Source of the DNA: JALYOK01 sp031419835
GTDB lineage: Bacteria > Pseudomonadota > Gammaproteobacteria > Burkholderiales > JALYOK01
Reading direction: 5' to 3'
NCBI GenBank assembly: GCA_031419835.1
Contig: JANOLP010000233.1
Coordinates: 1 to 14,843 of the forward strand
DNA length: 14,843 nt
Below, piece by piece: positions 1 to 7,124 of this stretch; within the stretch, counting starts at the first letter, position 1; each line of letters opens with the position of its first letter. The position numbers and the translations under genes are program-made. Under the pieces are notes generated by a model. The model was not told the origin of the DNA. It saw nothing but the letters and a program-made list of their open reading frames with translations, and did not search any database.

Positions 1-97
1 GAGTCGCTGCGACGCTGAGAACGTCTTGCCGCCTGCCCACCGCGGCACTCAAATAGGGTAAAATGGCGCAGTAATTTTTATATCGTAAGGACACACA
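1..97. other. Window-edge leader before the glutaredoxin gene; possible tail of an upstream gene
   Basis: All three forward frames close early (stops near 16-18, 54-56 and 58-60), so the end of an upstream plus-strand gene could lie here, but its frame cannot be chosen. In many betaproteobacteria prmC precedes this glutaredoxin gene; nothing visible proves that here. A TAAAAT hexamer at 59-64 could be a -10 element, but no good -35 sits at the right distance. TAAGGA at 86-91 is the ribosome binding site for the ATG at 98. Confidence 0.3.
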
Positions 98-421
98 ATG
101 AACGTTCAAGACCTCATCCGCCAACAAGTCACCAGCCACTCTGTTGTGCTGTACATGAAAGGCACGGCTGATTTTCCCCAGTGCGGCTTTTCTGCCAACG
201 CGGTGCGTATTCTCAACACGTGCGGCGTGAACAACATCTTCACGGTGAATGTGTTGGAAGATGCGGAAATTCGTCAGGGCATCAAAGAATTTTCCAGTTG
301 GCCGACCGTCCCGCAACTTTATGTGAACGGCGAATTCATCGGCGGTTCGGACATCATGACCGAGATGTTTCAGAACGGTGAATTGAAGACGGCGCTGGAT
401 GCCGCAAAAGTAACGGCTTAG
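98..421 (+). CDS. grxD: Monothiol glutaredoxin, Grx4 family (CGFS type)
   Basis: A cytoplasmic monothiol glutaredoxin of 107 residues, the usual length for single-domain Grx4 proteins. Family knowledge: these bind a [2Fe-2S] cluster with glutathione, often with BolA partners, and pass clusters to client proteins rather than reducing disulfides. Seen in the sequence: the active-site CGFS at residues 29-32, a KGT glutathione-contact motif at 21-23, and the conserved stretch WPTVPQLYVNGEFIGGSDI at 68-86, which supplies the cis-proline loop and the GGSD glutathione site. The start is supported by TAAGGA six bases upstream. It stands alone on the plus strand, convergent with the tungstate operon. 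Nothing is missing from the motif set, so the family call is secure; the symbol follows E. coli usage. Confidence 0.95.
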   Translation: MNVQDLIRQQVTSHSVVLYMKGTADFPQCGFSANAVRILNTCGVNNIFTVNVLEDAEIRQGIKEFSSWPTVPQLYVNGEFIGGSDIMTEMFQNGELKTALDAAKVTA

Positions 422-435
422 TTAGAAATATCGCT

Positions 436-509
436 TGTCATTGCCGCGAAAGCGGAATCCATGTTGACTTTGAACAGCCAAATGGATTCCCGCCTTCGCG
501 GGAATGACA
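436..509. repeat. Dispersed inverted-repeat element between convergent genes
   Basis: The left arm (436-462) begins TGTCATTGCCGCGAAAGCGG and the right arm (482-509) ends CGCGGGAATGACA. The arms pair over about 27 bases with one mismatch or two and a one-base bulge, around a 19-base loop. The type (CATTCCCGCG...GGAATCCA) is a common short intergenic repeat in beta- and gammaproteobacteria. It sits between the 3' ends of grxD and tupC and could fold in transcripts from either side. No U-run follows either arm, so it is not called an intrinsic terminator. Confidence 0.8.
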
Positions 510-577
510 TTGCTGGTCTTCCTCCGACTCATCGAATAGAAATCGTAAACGATCTGATCGCGTTTTTGGCGTAGCGG

Positions 578-1228
578 CTATTGCGACGAAATCATTCCGC
601 GCTCCAAATGCAAGCGCCGCACGTGCGGCAGACTGATAATTTCCTGATCGTGGCAGGCGACGACGACGCAATTATTGTCGCTGACGGCCTGTTCGATTAA
701 TTCAATGACACGATCGCGCGAGGCATGATCCAAATTCGCCGTCGGCTCGTCGAATAACATCACCGGCGCTTGCAACACCCAAGCGCGCGCCAGCGCGACA
801 CGTTGTTTCTCGCCGCCGGACAAGCGTAGCGGTGGCGTATCGCGAAACTCGCCAAGCTTTGCCCATTCGATAGCCGTCTCAACCCGCCGTTTGATTTCAT
901 TCGCAACAATACCGCGCAGCTTTAAGCCGTAGGCGATATTCGCCGCGATGGTGGTATCGAACAAATAGGGATGCTGATGGACGTACACGACATCGCGCCG
1001 CAACTCGCCAAGTACATCGGCGCCGACTTCACGGCCTTGATATTGGATCGCGCCAAACTGCGCCGATTCCAATCCGGCGAGGGCTTTGAGTAAGGTCGTC
1101 TTGCCCGCGCCGTTATCGCCGGTTAGCACGTAGCTCGCTCCGCGTTCCAATTCTAACTTTGGAATGCTAAACAACTCGCGCGATTCGAAGCGTTTAACAA
1201 ATTGCTCGATGACAAACAACGCGCTCAT
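578..1228 (-). CDS. tupC: Tungstate ABC importer, ATP-binding subunit
   Basis: The cytoplasmic ATPase that powers the importer formed with the adjacent permease and binding protein. At 216 residues it is a compact ABC domain with no regulatory C-terminal domain, as expected for TupC rather than the longer ModC or WtpC type. Seen: Walker A GDNGAGKTT at 37-45, Q-loop Gln85 in VYVHQHPYLF, signature LSGGE at 136-140, Walker B VMLFDEP at 156-162 with catalytic Glu161, D-loop ANLD, and the switch His193 in ACHDQ. Its ATG overlaps the tupB stop codon (ATGA at 1225-1228), so translation is probably coupled. Substrate is assigned from the strongly TupA-like binding protein upstream; the ATPase alone would not separate tungstate from molybdate. 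Confidence 0.9.
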   Translation of the reverse strand: MSALFVIEQFVKRFESRELFSIPKLELERGASYVLTGDNGAGKTTLLKALAGLESAQFGAIQYQGREVGADVLGELRRDVVYVHQHPYLFDTTIAANIAYGLKLRGIVANEIKRRVETAIEWAKLGEFRDTPPLRLSGGEKQRVALARAWVLQAPVMLFDEPTANLDHASRDRVIELIEQAVSDNNCVVVACHDQEIISLPHVRRLHLERGMISSQ

Positions 1229-1926
1229 TTAACGCCGCGGCCTTGCAACGACGACAACATAATGTTGATGCCTAAGGCCAAGATCAACAGCACCGCGCCG
1301 AGTGCGATCCCTTGGGCAAATTCGCCTTTGCTGGTTTCCAGCGCAATCGCGGTCGGGATATTACGTGTTACGCCAGCAATGTTACCGCCCACCATCATGG
1401 CGCAACCGACTTCGGAAATGACGCGTCCGAAACCATTCAACACGCTCGCCGTCACACCGAATCGAACTTCGCGCAACAGCGTCAGCGCCGCTTGCCAACG
1501 ATTCGCGCCTAAGCTCAGCGCCGTTTCACGAATACGCGAATCGGCGCCCTGCACGGCCGCCAAGGTAAATGCCGCGAGCACGGGAAACGCAATCAATGCT
1601 TGGCCGATGATCATCGCATCTTGCGTAAACAATAAGTGAAAATCGCCCAGCGGGCCACGCCGCGTAAAAAGCAAATAGAGGATTAAACCGACGACAACCG
1701 TGGGAAACGACAGCATGCTTTGCAACAATACGATCAGCGGGCGTCGACAGCGAAATCGTCCTGTCGCAAGCACATAGCCACACCAAATCGCAAATGGCGT
1801 TGCGATTACCAGCGCGATGATCGAGACGCGCAGCGAGATAAAAATGGTTCGCCAGAGTTCCGTATCGCCGCTGATGAGCAAGCCGAACGCGGCGCGAGTT
1901 GCATCCCAGATGGTTGTGTCCGTCAT
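1225..1926 (-). CDS. tupB: Tungstate ABC importer, permease subunit
   Basis: The inner-membrane channel subunit, 233 residues from the chosen start. Several hydrophobic segments are visible (about 25-55, 63-90, 104-125, 150-175, 205-226). The cytoplasmic coupling loop that docks on the ATPase is clear: RETALSLGANRWQAALTLL at about 133-151, the EAA motif of binding-protein-dependent permeases. The following SEVGCAMMVGGNI stretch is characteristic of TupB and related oxyanion permeases. The ATG at 1924-1926 (MTDTTIW) was chosen over an in-frame GTG at 1945-1947, because family members start just before the amphipathic N-terminus; neither has a strong Shine-Dalgarno, so the start is uncertain by seven codons. 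It overlaps tupC by four bases and lies 181 bases downstream of tupA, with a repeat element between. Confidence 0.9.
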   Translation of the reverse strand: MTDTTIWDATRAAFGLLISGDTELWRTIFISLRVSIIALVIATPFAIWCGYVLATGRFRCRRPLIVLLQSMLSFPTVVVGLILYLLFTRRGPLGDFHLLFTQDAMIIGQALIAFPVLAAFTLAAVQGADSRIRETALSLGANRWQAALTLLREVRFGVTASVLNGFGRVISEVGCAMMVGGNIAGVTRNIPTAIALETSKGEFAQGIALGAVLLILALGINIMLSSLQGRGVK

Positions 1927-1979
1927 GCTGAGCTGCCCAGGGACCACGAACTAGGCGAACGCTTGCTATCTGACCACCA

Positions 1980-2055
1980 TGTCATCCTGAGCAACGCGAA
2001 GGATCTACTTTTACGGCCGTTCAAAAGCAGATCCTTCGCGTTGCTCAGGATGACA
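1980..2055. repeat. Perfect 27-bp inverted repeat inside the tungstate operon
   Basis: The arms at 1980-2006 and 2029-2055 are exact reverse complements: the left begins TGTCATCCTGAGCAACGCGA and the right ends TTGCTCAGGATGACA. A 22-base loop separates them. This is a recognisable dispersed repeat type (CATCCTGAG...GAAGGATCT) found in intergenic spaces of many bacteria. It fills much of the tupA-tupB gap and would form a very stable hairpin in the operon mRNA. It may protect the tupA message or attenuate read-through to tupBC; this role is inferred. Confidence 0.9.
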
Positions 2056-2107
2056 TTTTTAAGGGCTGGCGTCGCGCTAGGGTTCATGGCAAGAGCAAGA
2101 AAAAAAC

Positions 2108-2917
2108 CTATTTTCGAATCGTCGCATTCGGAAAAAAAATCTGCTGTCCGTCGATACGAAAATTTGCAATATGCGTTTGCCCTTCGGGCGAAACAATCCA
2201 ATCGACAAAGCGTTGCGCGCCCGAGATGTTTGTCGTCGGATATTTTTTCGGATCGATCGCCATCACCGCGTACTGATTGGGTATCTTCGGCTCGCCGGTC
2301 ACCAATAATTCCAAGTCGAGCGACCTTTTGTGTTTCATTAAGGTGCCGCGATCCGTGAGCGTATAGGCGCCGCGCTCGTGAGCAATGCGCAGCGCTTCGG
2401 CCATGCCCGTACCGGCGCGCAGGTACCAATTGCCTTGTGGCCGCAAATTCGCGTCATTCCAAATTTTTTGTTCGGCGCGGTGGGTGCCTGATTCGTCGGC
2501 ACGCGAAACAAACAAATTTTTTCCATCCAGAATCTTTCGCATGGCTAATTTTGCATCAGTCAGCCCACGTATTTTCGCCGGATCGTCACTTGGCCCGACG
2601 ATGACAAAATCGTTGTACATTGCCTCATAGCGCGCGACGCCAAAGCCGTCGGCGATAAATTTTTCTTCGTCGCTTTTGCTGTGACTCAATATCACGTCGA
2701 CATCGCCGTTGCGGCCAAATTTCAACACCTGGCCCGTGCCGCCTAGCGTTACGCGGACGGTATCGCCGGATTTTTTTTCGTAGGCCGGGATGAGCCAAGC
2801 GAGCAGGCCGGAATCTTCGGTCGTGGTGGTCGTGCCGAGTCGCAACACGTCCGCATTAGCGCCGCCGTTCGCAATTACCAGGGTACCAACAAAAAAAACG
2901 AATCGAATGAGAGTCAT
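2108..2917 (-). CDS. tupA: Periplasmic tungstate-binding protein
   Basis: The substrate-binding protein of the importer, 269 residues, exported by a signal peptide at about 1-22 (hydrophobic core FVFFVGTLVIA, likely cut after ANA). Family knowledge: TupA binds tungstate very tightly and is highly selective over molybdate. Seen: the diagnostic TTTTTEDSGLL at 29-39, the GGTGQVLKFGRNGDVDVIL block at about 59-77, YNDFVIVGPSDDPAKI at 101-116, SRADESGTH at 138-146 and YTLTDRGT at 185-192, all TupA signatures and all contributing to the anion pocket. An AGGATAGG ribosome binding site lies seven bases before the ATG. It is first in the operon, under a ModE-like palindrome. Molybdate binding cannot be excluded from sequence alone, but the motif set favours tungstate. 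Confidence 0.93.
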   Translation of the reverse strand: MTLIRFVFFVGTLVIANGGANADVLRLGTTTTTEDSGLLAWLIPAYEKKSGDTVRVTLGGTGQVLKFGRNGDVDVILSHSKSDEEKFIADGFGVARYEAMYNDFVIVGPSDDPAKIRGLTDAKLAMRKILDGKNLFVSRADESGTHRAEQKIWNDANLRPQGNWYLRAGTGMAEALRIAHERGAYTLTDRGTLMKHKRSLDLELLVTGEPKIPNQYAVMAIDPKKYPTTNISGAQRFVDWIVSPEGQTHIANFRIDGQQIFFPNATIRK

Positions 2918-2940
2918 GCCAAAACCTATCCTTTCCCACT

Positions 2941-2969
2941 ATTCTAGCCGATTGTTATATTCTTAGGAA
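2941..2969 (-). promoter_or_regulatory. Candidate sigma-70 promoter of the tungstate operon
   Basis: Read on the minus strand, TAGAAT (2941-2946) is a fair -10 and TTCCTA (2964-2969) a poor -35, 17 bases apart. The -10 lies 23 bases upstream of the tupA start codon. The poor -35 makes this tentative, but the palindrome at 2954-2975 covers the -35 and spacer, where a repressor would block polymerase. Confidence 0.4.
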
Positions 2970-2975
2970 TATAAC
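2954..2975. promoter_or_regulatory. ModE-like operator upstream of tupA
   Basis: A perfect dyad, GTTATATTC-TTAG-GAATATAAC, with 9-base arms and a 4-base centre, 36 bases upstream of tupA. Known ModE-family sites have GTTATA/TATAAC half-sites around a short spacer. The match in sequence, symmetry and place suggests repression of tungstate uptake by a ModE-type oxyanion sensor. No modE gene is in the window, so the regulator would be encoded elsewhere. Confidence 0.65.
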
Positions 2976-3191
2976 GCATGCCGAAATAATCGGCCGACGC
3001 ACAAAAACGTGCATCGCCACCAGGCAATCCTCATGCGCCTGTCCGGGTGTATCTCTCCAAGAACCAAGCGGGTCGCGGCTTCTGGCTTGCCGCTCAGAAA
3101 AGTTGAAATACGCTTGTCATGTTGACACCGGTGGCTAATTGGACCAATCTTCGAATAGAGGCTCCGCGAATAAAAACAACCGGTCAACAAT

Positions 3192-4184
3192 ATGGCACTC
3201 ATGACGACGTTTCGCTCCATTTTTGCGTGTTTCTTATCCGCCTACGGACTAGTCGTCTTCGCCGATCCGTCGCCCGACGCTCTCACCAGAATCCAGTCTT
3301 CCACGTATAAAATTATTGCCGAGCGCAGCTCCGGCACGATCCAAGCCGGGTCTGCCGTATTGGTCTCCGAAAATCGCTTAGTTACCAATTGCCACGTGTT
3401 GAGCTGGGCGAAAAAAATTCAAGTACTGCGGGATGGCGAGCGCTGGGCGGCAAAACTCATAGCGGCGGATCAAGAACACGACCTGTGTTTGTTATCGGTC
3501 CCGGGCATTCCATTTGTCGCCGCGACCACCGCCGGTCAGATGCAAATTGGCCAAGAAGTGCATGCAGCAGGCTTTCCGGGCGGCGGCAATTTTAACGTCT
3601 CGTGCGGCGTTATCCGCGCATTACATGATCACGATTCCGCCAAGGTCATTCAGACCAACGCGAATTTCATTCCCGGCGCGAGTGGCGGCGGTCTATTTGA
3701 TAGTGACGGCAATCTGATTGGCATTCTTACTTTTCGCGCCGTCGCGGGTGGAGATTTTCATTTCGTTATGCCGGTGGCCTGGGTTGATGCGCTTCTCGCG
3801 CGTGCCGACGCCTCGGGCAGCGCAATCAGTCTAGACGCAGCGTTCTATCAGCGCGGCAATAGCAAGCAACCGTTTTTCCTGCAAGCCGCCACCTTGGAAT
3901 CGCAACAGAATTGGTCTGGCCTTTTAGAATTGGCTCAGCGATGGAATACGCAACATGCTGATCACGCGGAATCGTGGATGGCGATCGGCAAGGCCTGTGT
4001 CGCATTGAGCAAAAAAGAGCAAGCCATTAAGGCATTTCGCCAAGTATTGGCATTAGATGCGCAGCACAGCCTTGGCAAAAATTGGTTACGCGCCGTTGCC
4101 CCGGCCGAGCATTGCGGCGGCGACGCGAATCCATGTCCGCCGGTTGAAGATATTCTCGCATTCGTGGAACCTGTGTTGCCCTAA
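3192..4184 (+). CDS. Exported trypsin-like serine protease with TPR-like C-terminal region
   Basis: A 330-residue protein with a signal peptide (about 1-24, ending VVFADPS), so probably periplasmic. Residues 35-205 form a chymotrypsin/HtrA-like fold with an apparently complete triad: His68 in TNCHVL, Asp97 in EHDLCLL and Ser164 in GASGGGLFD. The histidine motif is NCHV rather than the usual AAHV or NAHV. From about 230 to 295 helices with TPR character follow (ESWMAIGKACVALSKKEQAI). There is no PDZ domain, unlike DegP or DegS. Four cysteines (67, 99, 128, 248), plus 278 and 285 near the end, could form disulfides. The start is uncertain: no good ribosome binding site is seen, and Met4 (3201) is an alternative. 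A paralogue follows 73 bases downstream, probably in one operon. The substrate is unknown. Confidence 0.85.
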   Translation: MALMTTFRSIFACFLSAYGLVVFADPSPDALTRIQSSTYKIIAERSSGTIQAGSAVLVSENRLVTNCHVLSWAKKIQVLRDGERWAAKLIAADQEHDLCLLSVPGIPFVAATTAGQMQIGQEVHAAGFPGGGNFNVSCGVIRALHDHDSAKVIQTNANFIPGASGGGLFDSDGNLIGILTFRAVAGGDFHFVMPVAWVDALLARADASGSAISLDAAFYQRGNSKQPFFLQAATLESQQNWSGLLELAQRWNTQHADHAESWMAIGKACVALSKKEQAIKAFRQVLALDAQHSLGKNWLRAVAPAEHCGGDANPCPPVEDILAFVEPVLP

Positions 4185-4257
4185 GCGACACTAATCAGTC
4201 GAAGGATTCCTTCTCGGCCAGCAATCCCCCAGCCGACCCTAAAAATGGTGTTCCGCA

Positions 4258-5259
4258 ATGAATCCTAAATGGTGCTTGCTCGCGCTTTGCCTACTCGCCA
4301 CGTCAGCGTCGGCTGAACTGGATAGAGCGCTGTATCAAAAAATTTGGCCAAGTATCGTCCGGGTTTATGCGGTGTTGGACCAAGGGAAAACGGCAACGGG
4401 CTCCGGCATCGTCGTTGCGGCCGATAAAGTTATTTCCAATTGTCACGTCACCCGTGATGCGCGTGCAATCGACATCATCGCGTGGAATTCAAAATGGAAA
4501 GTAAAGGAACAAATTAAAGATATTGAACACGATTTATGCCTGCTGTTGGTCACACGTGACATTGGCAAACCGATCGAGTTTGGCGATTCTACAAACATCG
4601 CAGTTGGCAAAGAAGTAGTCGCAGCCGGGTATCCGGGCGGCGGCAGGCTGGAAGTCACCGATGGGCAAATTCGTGGGCTGCATAACCTTGATGGCGGTCG
4701 TGTCATCCAAACCTCCGCACCGTTTGATTCCGGCGAAAGCGGCGGCGGCCTATTCGATCGGAACGGTAAGCTATTGGGCGTGCTTACCTTCAAATCCCAA
4801 GCCGGTGGCTCGTTCTTTTTCGCGGTGCCGGTTATTTGGCTACAAAAACTGATGCTAGCGAGCGCGATCGAATTCGAAGGAATGAAGAAATCCGAAGCCT
4901 TCTGGGAACGCTTGCCCGACGACCAACCGCCGTTTATGCGCGCCGTTGCGCGCGAAGCGACGGAAGATTGGAATGGACTTTTTCTCTACGCCGAACAATG
5001 GACCAAGGAAGACACTGCAAATCCGGAAGCCTGGTTCGCGCTTGGCAAATCGCTATATCACTTGAAGCGACACCCCGACGCGGTAGTGGCACTGAAAAAA
5101 GCCACCGCGCTTGAGCCGAATCACGCCCAAGCCTGGCTTTACGTCGCGCGCACCTATCGAGACAGCGGCGACAAAAAATCCCTCGGTGAAGCAATGGAAA
5201 AATTATCACGGTTAGATCCCGCTGCAGCAAAGTCCGTCGCCATGGAATCCACTCGATGA
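4258..5259 (+). CDS. Exported trypsin-like serine protease with TPR-like C-terminal region (paralogue)
   Basis: A 333-residue paralogue of the preceding protease with the same domain order. The signal peptide is short and clear (1-19, LLALCLLATSASA). The triad is His63 in SNCHV, Asp92 in EHDLCLL and Ser151 in GESGGGLFD; the AGYPGGG block at 123-129 also matches the neighbour. The C-terminal third (about 225-315) reads as two TPR-like helical pairs: NPEAWFALGKSLYHLKRHPD, then NHAQAWLYVARTYRDSGD. Such repeats usually bind proteins or peptides, so they may recruit substrates or a partner. There is no PDZ domain. The start codon at 4258 has a poor ribosome binding site, so coupling to the upstream gene is possible. 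The two copies have diverged widely outside the catalytic blocks, pointing to an old duplication. Confidence 0.87.
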   Translation: MNPKWCLLALCLLATSASAELDRALYQKIWPSIVRVYAVLDQGKTATGSGIVVAADKVISNCHVTRDARAIDIIAWNSKWKVKEQIKDIEHDLCLLLVTRDIGKPIEFGDSTNIAVGKEVVAAGYPGGGRLEVTDGQIRGLHNLDGGRVIQTSAPFDSGESGGGLFDRNGKLLGVLTFKSQAGGSFFFAVPVIWLQKLMLASAIEFEGMKKSEAFWERLPDDQPPFMRAVAREATEDWNGLFLYAEQWTKEDTANPEAWFALGKSLYHLKRHPDAVVALKKATALEPNHAQAWLYVARTYRDSGDKKSLGEAMEKLSRLDPAAAKSVAMESTR

Positions 5260-5270
5260 ATGCCCGAAGA

Positions 5271-5308
5271 GCCGCGCCAATATTGGCTCGTGGCGCGGTC
5301 GCCTTTTC
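5271..5308 (+). terminator. Possible rho-independent terminator after the protease pair
   Basis: CCGCGCCA (5272-5279) pairs with TGGCGCGG (5291-5298) around an 11-base loop, with an added wobble pair at the base. A short T-rich stretch (CTTTTCAATTT) begins five bases later. It starts 12 bases past the stop codon. The T-run is offset from the stem, so strength is uncertain. Confidence 0.5.
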
Positions 5309-5820
5309 AATTTCGATAAGATGGCTGCTCCGATAGGTGGCGGGCCTTCAATTTAATCTCGAATTGATCTACCATCCCGACGAACAGGAAGGTCGCGCGC
5401 TCGTGCTTTGGCGATCTAACAATTCGCAGCCTCGATAAAATTTGCGGTTCCCGTCGCATTCGGCCACTACCAGACGCTCGCGAGCGTGAGTCGGACCTCA
5501 CGCTTTCGTGGGGAAACCTGCCATTCGCCCTAAAAATCCTGTAAGAAAAATCCACCCTACAGTACAAACCCAAACGCAATCCCGGGCGGCGCTGAAAACT
5601 GGACACTCAACCTCGCCAAACACACAGTTAAGTCGTGGAAGGCAAATTCTCTGGGACGACCCGGTTGCTTATTTCGTTGCGACGTTGGCGGCATCTTGTA
5701 ACACTTTGAAGCGTAGTACCGCACTGATTGAGAAACAGTTGCTACCTTCGCGTCATATTTTTATTTTTATCGATCTACCGAAGTTTTGCCCACCAAAACT
5801 CAACTACTACGTTAACGCGT
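5309..5820. other. Gene-poor spacer between the proteases and the small exported gene
   Basis: About 510 bases without a convincing gene. Open frames on both strands show no signal peptide, no recognisable motif and no ribosome binding site. The only structured element is the nested palindrome at 5474-5504. The stretch may be a decayed gene or plain spacer. Confidence 0.5.
5474..5504. repeat. Nested palindrome and hairpin
   Basis: A perfect 14-base palindrome, ACGCTCGCGAGCGT (5474-5487), overlaps a hairpin with 8-base arms, AGCGTGAG (5483-5490) and CTCACGCT (5497-5504), around a 6-base loop. The central GAGCGT can therefore pair leftward or rightward. A short TTT follows, too little to call a terminator. 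Confidence 0.6.
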
Positions 5821-6048
5821 TTATTTGCGAAGTTGGTCCAAGCACGCGTTGATCTTAGCTTCGTCGCCGTCAGCCGAAATAATCACGGTACGTTGTAGCG
5901 CGGATTTAAGGCAGCCTTTGATTTTGGCATCATCCCCTCTGAACTCTTTCTTGCATTCTTCCGCGGTCTTGTGAGTACCTTTTGAAAAAACCGGGGAAGC
6001 CATCAACGAGATGAACAAAGGCAATATTGTGAGGGCTAATTTTTTCAT
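5821..6048 (-). CDS. Small exported cysteine-containing protein, function unknown
   Basis: A 75-residue protein, not recognised. The ATG at 6046-6048 (MKKLALT) was chosen because AAGGAG lies six bases before it; an in-frame ATG seven codons earlier lacks such a site. Residues 1-22 form a standard signal peptide (KKLALTILPLFISLMASPVFS). The mature part is about 53 residues, charged, and holds three cysteines in the contexts EECKKEF, KGCLKSAL and NACLDQL. The even spacing suggests a small helical fold with disulfides, with a superficial likeness to PsiF-repeat proteins; that is only a guess. It stands alone on the minus strand, with a pair of TGTAACAGA repeats upstream. Confidence 0.7.
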   Translation of the reverse strand: MKKLALTILPLFISLMASPVFSKGTHKTAEECKKEFRGDDAKIKGCLKSALQRTVIISADGDEAKINACLDQLRK

Positions 6049-6161
6049 ATACGACTCCTTGGGGAACATCGCTCAATAATGTGTCAACGAACTCAGTGGA
6101 GAAAATCAAGCATAAATCGCGCCAATCAATCAATTGTCTGTAATAAACAATAATTTAAATG

Positions 6162-6192
6162 TGTAACAGATGGTTCGTGCGCATGTAACAGA
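6162..6192. repeat. Two TGTAACAGA direct repeats, 22 bases apart
   Basis: TGTAACAGA occurs at 6162-6170 and 6184-6192. The 22-base step is about two helical turns, so both copies face the same side of the DNA. OmpR-family response regulators often bind TGTAAC-like direct repeats. The pair lies about 115 bases upstream of the small exported gene on the minus strand. Regulatory function is inferred. Confidence 0.3.
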
Positions 6193-7100
6193 GGTCTCTG
6201 AAACCGCCACACTGATATGAATTGGCGACAAAATTTCGAGTTGTTATCCTAATCAATTGAATTAGTGTGAATTTGATTGTCGTTGATAACCGACAGTTGA
6301 TTGTCTTGATTGGAGCGCAGAGCGCAGTGGCAAAGTACCCGCTTCTCGTAACTACGGATGCCGGGCATTAGGTTAAACATGGGCGGACTCATGTTCCGAA
6401 TGATGTCCGCAACCATGTGGGCCTGAAGAAATTCGATATCGCATTCGGTCGCTGCCAAATCCTGATCACTCAAGCTTCAGCATGATCACTTGGACCGTCA
6501 TTTGGCTCCCGACCCTGGTCGAATTCCATCTATATCCAATGGCCTAAGCCGAAAGATATAGGAAGTGTTTACTTTGAAAGAAATTTCTATTTCATTGTTT
6601 TTTAATAGCCTGCCAATGAAACTATCTCATTCGGCCTAATACCTTTGGCCAATTGTGCGGGGTGAATTCTCCGACGTATTATGACGATGAGAATTAAATG
6701 TGTACTGCGCGAGATGTACTGCAACAGGAAACGACACGTCCCATTGGTAGGTTGCGTGTCTGGCAGGTGGCGGTACAGGTGTCGAGATTTTTTACAGTAC
6801 TTTGGAGATCAAAATGCATTTTCACATGATGGTTGGAATAGTCTTGAATGCGATTGCGAACAGCAACGGTCACGATCGTTCAGTTGATACATTGTTGTTC
6901 GTTGATGAATTAATCACTTAACGGATGTTCTGGTGTCTCAAAAAAAGCGCCACAATCGTACCTTAGGTTTAATGTTCCAGATGAATTTGGCTGTCGAAAA
7001 ATTTGACAGTTTGTTTTATCCACAATATGAATTTTATTTATTTTCAACAAGATATGTACGTGGAACAGTTATTGCTGCAGCTTTTATAAAACGAGTAATA

Positions 7101-7124
7101 GGTACTCCTTCTTTATGGAGTACT
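7101..7124. promoter_or_regulatory. Dyad upstream of the RND operon; candidate operator
   Basis: GGTACTCC (7101-7108) and GGAGTACT (7117-7124) form a dyad with seven perfect pairs and one G:T outer pair around an 8-base centre, 124 bases before the first RND start codon. It could be an operator for a metal-responsive regulator or a leader hairpin. TATAAA at 7085-7090 is a possible -10 on the plus strand without a good -35. No regulator gene is adjacent. Confidence 0.35.

Noticed and set aside
3114..3127. TGTCA-TGT-TGACA mini-dyad with a TTGACA hexamer upstream of the first protease
   Set aside because: The arms are only five bases, and no acceptable -10 lies 16-18 bases from the TTGACA, so neither an operator nor a promoter is supported.
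5307..5606. Minus-strand open frame of 99 codons in the spacer after the proteases
   Set aside because: Arg/Ser-rich with no motif; it overlaps the palindrome and reaches into the terminator region, so it looks non-coding.
6249..6473. Minus-strand open frame of 74 codons as a possible small gene
   Set aside because: No recognisable motif, signal peptide or convincing ribosome binding site; it sits in an AT-rich region where such frames arise by chance.
6640..6680. Possible sigma-54 promoter (TTTGGCC...TGC) in the spacer
   Set aside because: The GG-to-GC distance is two bases shorter than the strict -24/-12 spacing.
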